This document shows positions 4,921 to 7,031 of a DNA stretch of 7,031 nt, in pieces. Location of the stretch: contig CALDGN010000170.1 of assembly GCA_937942965.1 (NCBI GenBank), positions 1 through 7,031 of the forward strand. Direction: 5' to 3'. This DNA is from an uncultured Acidimicrobiales bacterium (GTDB lineage Bacteria > Actinomycetota > Acidimicrobiia > Acidimicrobiales > UBA10347). Made by a program: the position numbers and the translations under genes. Under the pieces are notes generated by a model. The model did not search any database and was not told the DNA's origin. It saw only the letters and a program-made list of their open reading frames with translations. Every line of letters starts with the position of its first letter. Position 1 is the stretch's first letter.

Positions 4921-7031
4921 GTGATCCGGCCCGGCCCGACGAGCCGCCTGTCGACCTCGGCGTGCTGCGCGAGATCGAGCAGCGCGTGCTTTGGCTTGCC
5001 ACCCGCATCGTCGACGTCGCCAACCGCCGTGATGCCACGGACCCAGCGAGCGGCCAGGTCAAGGTCGGGGGCCACCAAGCCTCGTCGGCGTCGATGGTGT
5101 CGATCATGACGGCGCTGTGGTTCGCTCACATCGGCGGCGAGGACAAGGTCGCCGTTAAGCCTCACGCATCGCCCGTCTACCACGCCATCAAGTACCTGAC
5201 CGGCGAGCTCGACCGGTCGTGGCTCACCACGCTGCGCCAACGGGGCGGGCTCCAGGCCTATCCCTCGCGCACGAAGGATCCTGACGTGTCCGACTTCTCG
5301 ACCGGCTCGGTCGGGCTCGGCGCCGTCGCCCCGCTGTTCAGCGCACTCACTCGCAACTACGTCGACAACCATTTCGGCGAGCGCGCCGACGCCCGCTTCC
5401 TGGCCCTCGTCGGCGATGCCGAACTTGACGAGGGCAACGTCTGGGAAGCAGTCGCTGAGCCGATGACCGAGGGGCTGTCGAACTTTACGATGGTCGTCGA
5501 CCTCAATCGGCAGTCGCTCGACCGCGTCATTCCCGACATCGCCGCCGAGCGCCTCAAGGCCGTGTTCCGAGACGTCGGCTGGCACGTGGCCGAAGCCAAG
5601 TACGGCAGCAGGCTGAGCGCGGCGTTCAACGAAACCGGCGGCGACGCACTGCGCGCTCACATCGACGCCATGCCCAACGAGGCGTACCAATCGTTGTTCG
5701 CGCTCGAGGGGCCAGCGTTCCGCGAGAAGTTCCTCGTCGGTGCGGACACCGTCGTGCGCTTCCTTGCCACCTCGCACAACGACGCCGCACTCAAGGCACT
5801 CGTCACCGATTTGGGCGGCCACGACCTCGGGCTGCTGATCGACACGTTCCGTGAATGCGACGCCGTGACCGATCGTCCCTCGGTGGTGTTCGCCTACACG
5901 ATCAAGGGTTGGGGGTTGCCGATTGCCGGTGACCCGCTGAACCACTCCAAGCTGCTGTCGCCCGACGAGATCGACGCATTTCGCGAGCGCATCGGTCTGA
6001 CCGAGACAACGGAATGGGATCGGTTCGCTCCCGACTCTGCAGCGGGGAAGTGGTGCGACGCGGTTGGCGGAGACATCAACAACCCGGCGCCGATTCCGCG
6101 ACCGCAACCAGCGCTTCCCGCGGGCGTGCGCCCTCCTGTCACGTCAGGCATGCAGTCGACCCAAGAGGCGTTCGGTCGCGTGCTGTCGAGCCTGGCCGAT
6201 GTCCCCGGCGTCGGCGAGCGCATCGTGACCACCGCTCCTGACGTGTCGATCTCGACCAACCTGGGCGGCTGGATCAACAAGACGGGTGTGTGGTGGCCCG
6301 ATGAGCGCGACGACCACGGCGGCGGGGAGCGCCTGCTGCAGTGGGTGCCGACGCCGTCGGGTCAACACATGGAACTCGGCATCAGCGAGATGAACTTGTT
6401 CATGCTGCTCGGCCAGCTCGGCCTCAGCCATGACCATCACGGCGAGCAGTTGTTTCCGATCGGCACGGTCTACGACCCGTTCGTGCTGCGGGGCCTCGAC
6501 GCATTCATCTACGGGCTCTACAACGCCGGACGCTTCATCGTTGCGGGCACGCCGTCGGGCGTCACGCTCGCTCCCGAGGGCGGAGCCCACCAGTCGACCA
6601 TCACAGCATCGGTCGGCGCTGAGCTGCCCGATCTGCACTACGCCGAGCCGGCGTATGCGACCGAAGTCGACTGGCTGTTGTGCGATGCGATCGCGCAGCT
6701 TGCCGCATCCGACGGCATGAGTACCTACCTGCGCATGTCGACACGGCCGATCGACCAGGCTCCGTTCGCCGCTGCGCTTGAGCGCTTGGGCGAAGACGTG
6801 TTGCGCCGACAAGTGCTCGCTGGCGGCTACCGGTTGATCGATGGAGCCGACGATGGCCGACCGGCGGTCACCCTCGTGACGACGGGCGCAATGGCTCCCG
6901 AGGCCGTCGCAGCTGCGAGTGAACTCGACGACGAAGTCGTGCAAGCGACCGTCGTGCAGCTCACCAGCCCGGACCGCGTCTACAACTCGTGGCGTGCGAG
7001 TTATGCGGCCGGGGTGGCCCGGGCCTCTGCC
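4917..7031 (+). CDS. AceE-like 2-oxoacid dehydrogenase E1 (ThDP-dependent), 3' end cut by window
   Basis: The frame is open from GTG at 4917 to the last base (705 codons seen) and has no stop, so the gene continues beyond the window. The protein resembles the homodimeric pyruvate dehydrogenase E1 (AceE) within the transketolase superfamily, which uses thiamine diphosphate to decarboxylate a 2-oxoacid and pass the acyl group to an E2 lipoyl domain. Visible landmarks are H53 (GHQAS), H83 (PHASPVYH), the ThDP motif GDAELDE at 166-172 with N197, H343 (in PLNHSKLL), E491 (in GISEMN) matching the cofactor-activating glutamate, and H558. A transketolase C-terminal-like domain begins near residue 645. 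H53 aligns with AceE H106, so the usual N-terminal E2-docking stretch is missing. The GTGA overlap with the regulator and the divergent acdS suggest 2-oxobutyrate as substrate, as for MdeB of Pseudomonas putida. A second pyruvate dehydrogenase E1 is the main alternative. Confidence 0.85.
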   Translation, partial: MSDPARPDEPPVDLGVLREIEQRVLWLATRIVDVANRRDATDPASGQVKVGGHQASSASMVSIMTALWFAHIGGEDKVAVKPHASPVYHAIKYLTGELDRSWLTTLRQRGGLQAYPSRTKDPDVSDFSTGSVGLGAVAPLFSALTRNYVDNHFGERADARFLALVGDAELDEGNVWEAVAEPMTEGLSNFTMVVDLNRQSLDRVIPDIAAERLKAVFRDVGWHVAEAKYGSRLSAAFNETGGDALRAHIDAMPNEAYQSLFALEGPAFREKFLVGADTVVRFLATSHNDAALKALVTDLGGHDLGLLIDTFRECDAVTDRPSVVFAYTIKGWGLPIAGDPLNHSKLLSPDEIDAFRERIGLTETTEWDRFAPDSAAGKWCDAVGGDINNPAPIPRPQPALPAGVRPPVTSGMQSTQEAFGRVLSSLADVPGVGERIVTTAPDVSISTNLGGWINKTGVWWPDERDDHGGGERLLQWVPTPSGQHMELGISEMNLFMLLGQLGLSHDHHGEQLFPIGTVYDPFVLRGLDAFIYGLYNAGRFIVAGTPSGVTLAPEGGAHQSTITASVGAELPDLHYAEPAYATEVDWLLCDAIAQLAASDGMSTYLRMSTRPIDQAPFAAALERLGEDVLRRQVLAGGYRLIDGADDGRPAVTLVTTGAMAPEAVAAASELDDEVVQATVVQLTSPDRVYNSWRASYAAGVARASA

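Noticed and set aside
4749..6107. Minus-strand open frame of 452 codons opposite the GntR and E1 genes
   Set aside because: It overlaps two clearly coding genes antisense, shows no family motif and has a composition typical of a shadow frame.
1..7031. Mobile element, CRISPR array, phage defence system, tRNA or rRNA
   Set aside because: I found no terminal inverted repeats, transposase or integrase motifs, regularly spaced repeats, or RNA gene signatures. Gene style is uniform across the window.

Overview
The window reads as ordinary chromosomal DNA from a GC-rich member of the Actinomycetota. Three things point there: a fused CofG-CofH (FbiC) protein for coenzyme F420 synthesis, strong G/C preference at third codon positions, and a mix of Shine-Dalgarno-led and apparently leaderless genes. 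An acidimicrobial lineage is possible, but nothing in the window settles it. I see no tRNA, rRNA, insertion sequence, CRISPR array or phage feature.

Left part (5-2940, minus strand): an HxlR-family regulator gene runs into fbiC with a 4-base ATGA overlap. The two are almost certainly one transcript and translationally coupled. Upstream of the regulator a 9-bp direct repeat (GGTTGCAAA, 22 bp start to start) brackets a possible promoter and is a good candidate autoregulatory operator. Together this suggests F420 precursor (FO) synthesis under an HxlR-type sensor.

Middle (2941-3201): a short intergenic region with the promoter just described, two small palindromes of unknown meaning, and a hairpin just past the end of acdS that is probably its terminator.

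Right part (3202-7031): a well-conserved ACC deaminase gene (acdS, minus) is divergent from a GntR/FCD regulator gene (plus). Only 30 bp separate the two start codons. That gap holds a GTATAC-centred palindrome and one TANNNT -10 element on each strand, each exactly 6 nt from a start codon, so both genes look leaderless and share one operator. The regulator gene overlaps (GTGA) a large AceE-like thiamine-diphosphate 2-oxoacid dehydrogenase E1 gene that leaves the window unfinished.

Working model: AcdS converts 1-aminocyclopropane-1-carboxylate to 2-oxobutyrate and ammonia, the E1 oxidatively decarboxylates the 2-oxobutyrate toward propionyl-CoA, and the GntR protein controls both arms. The link between AcdS product and E1 substrate is inferred from gene context.
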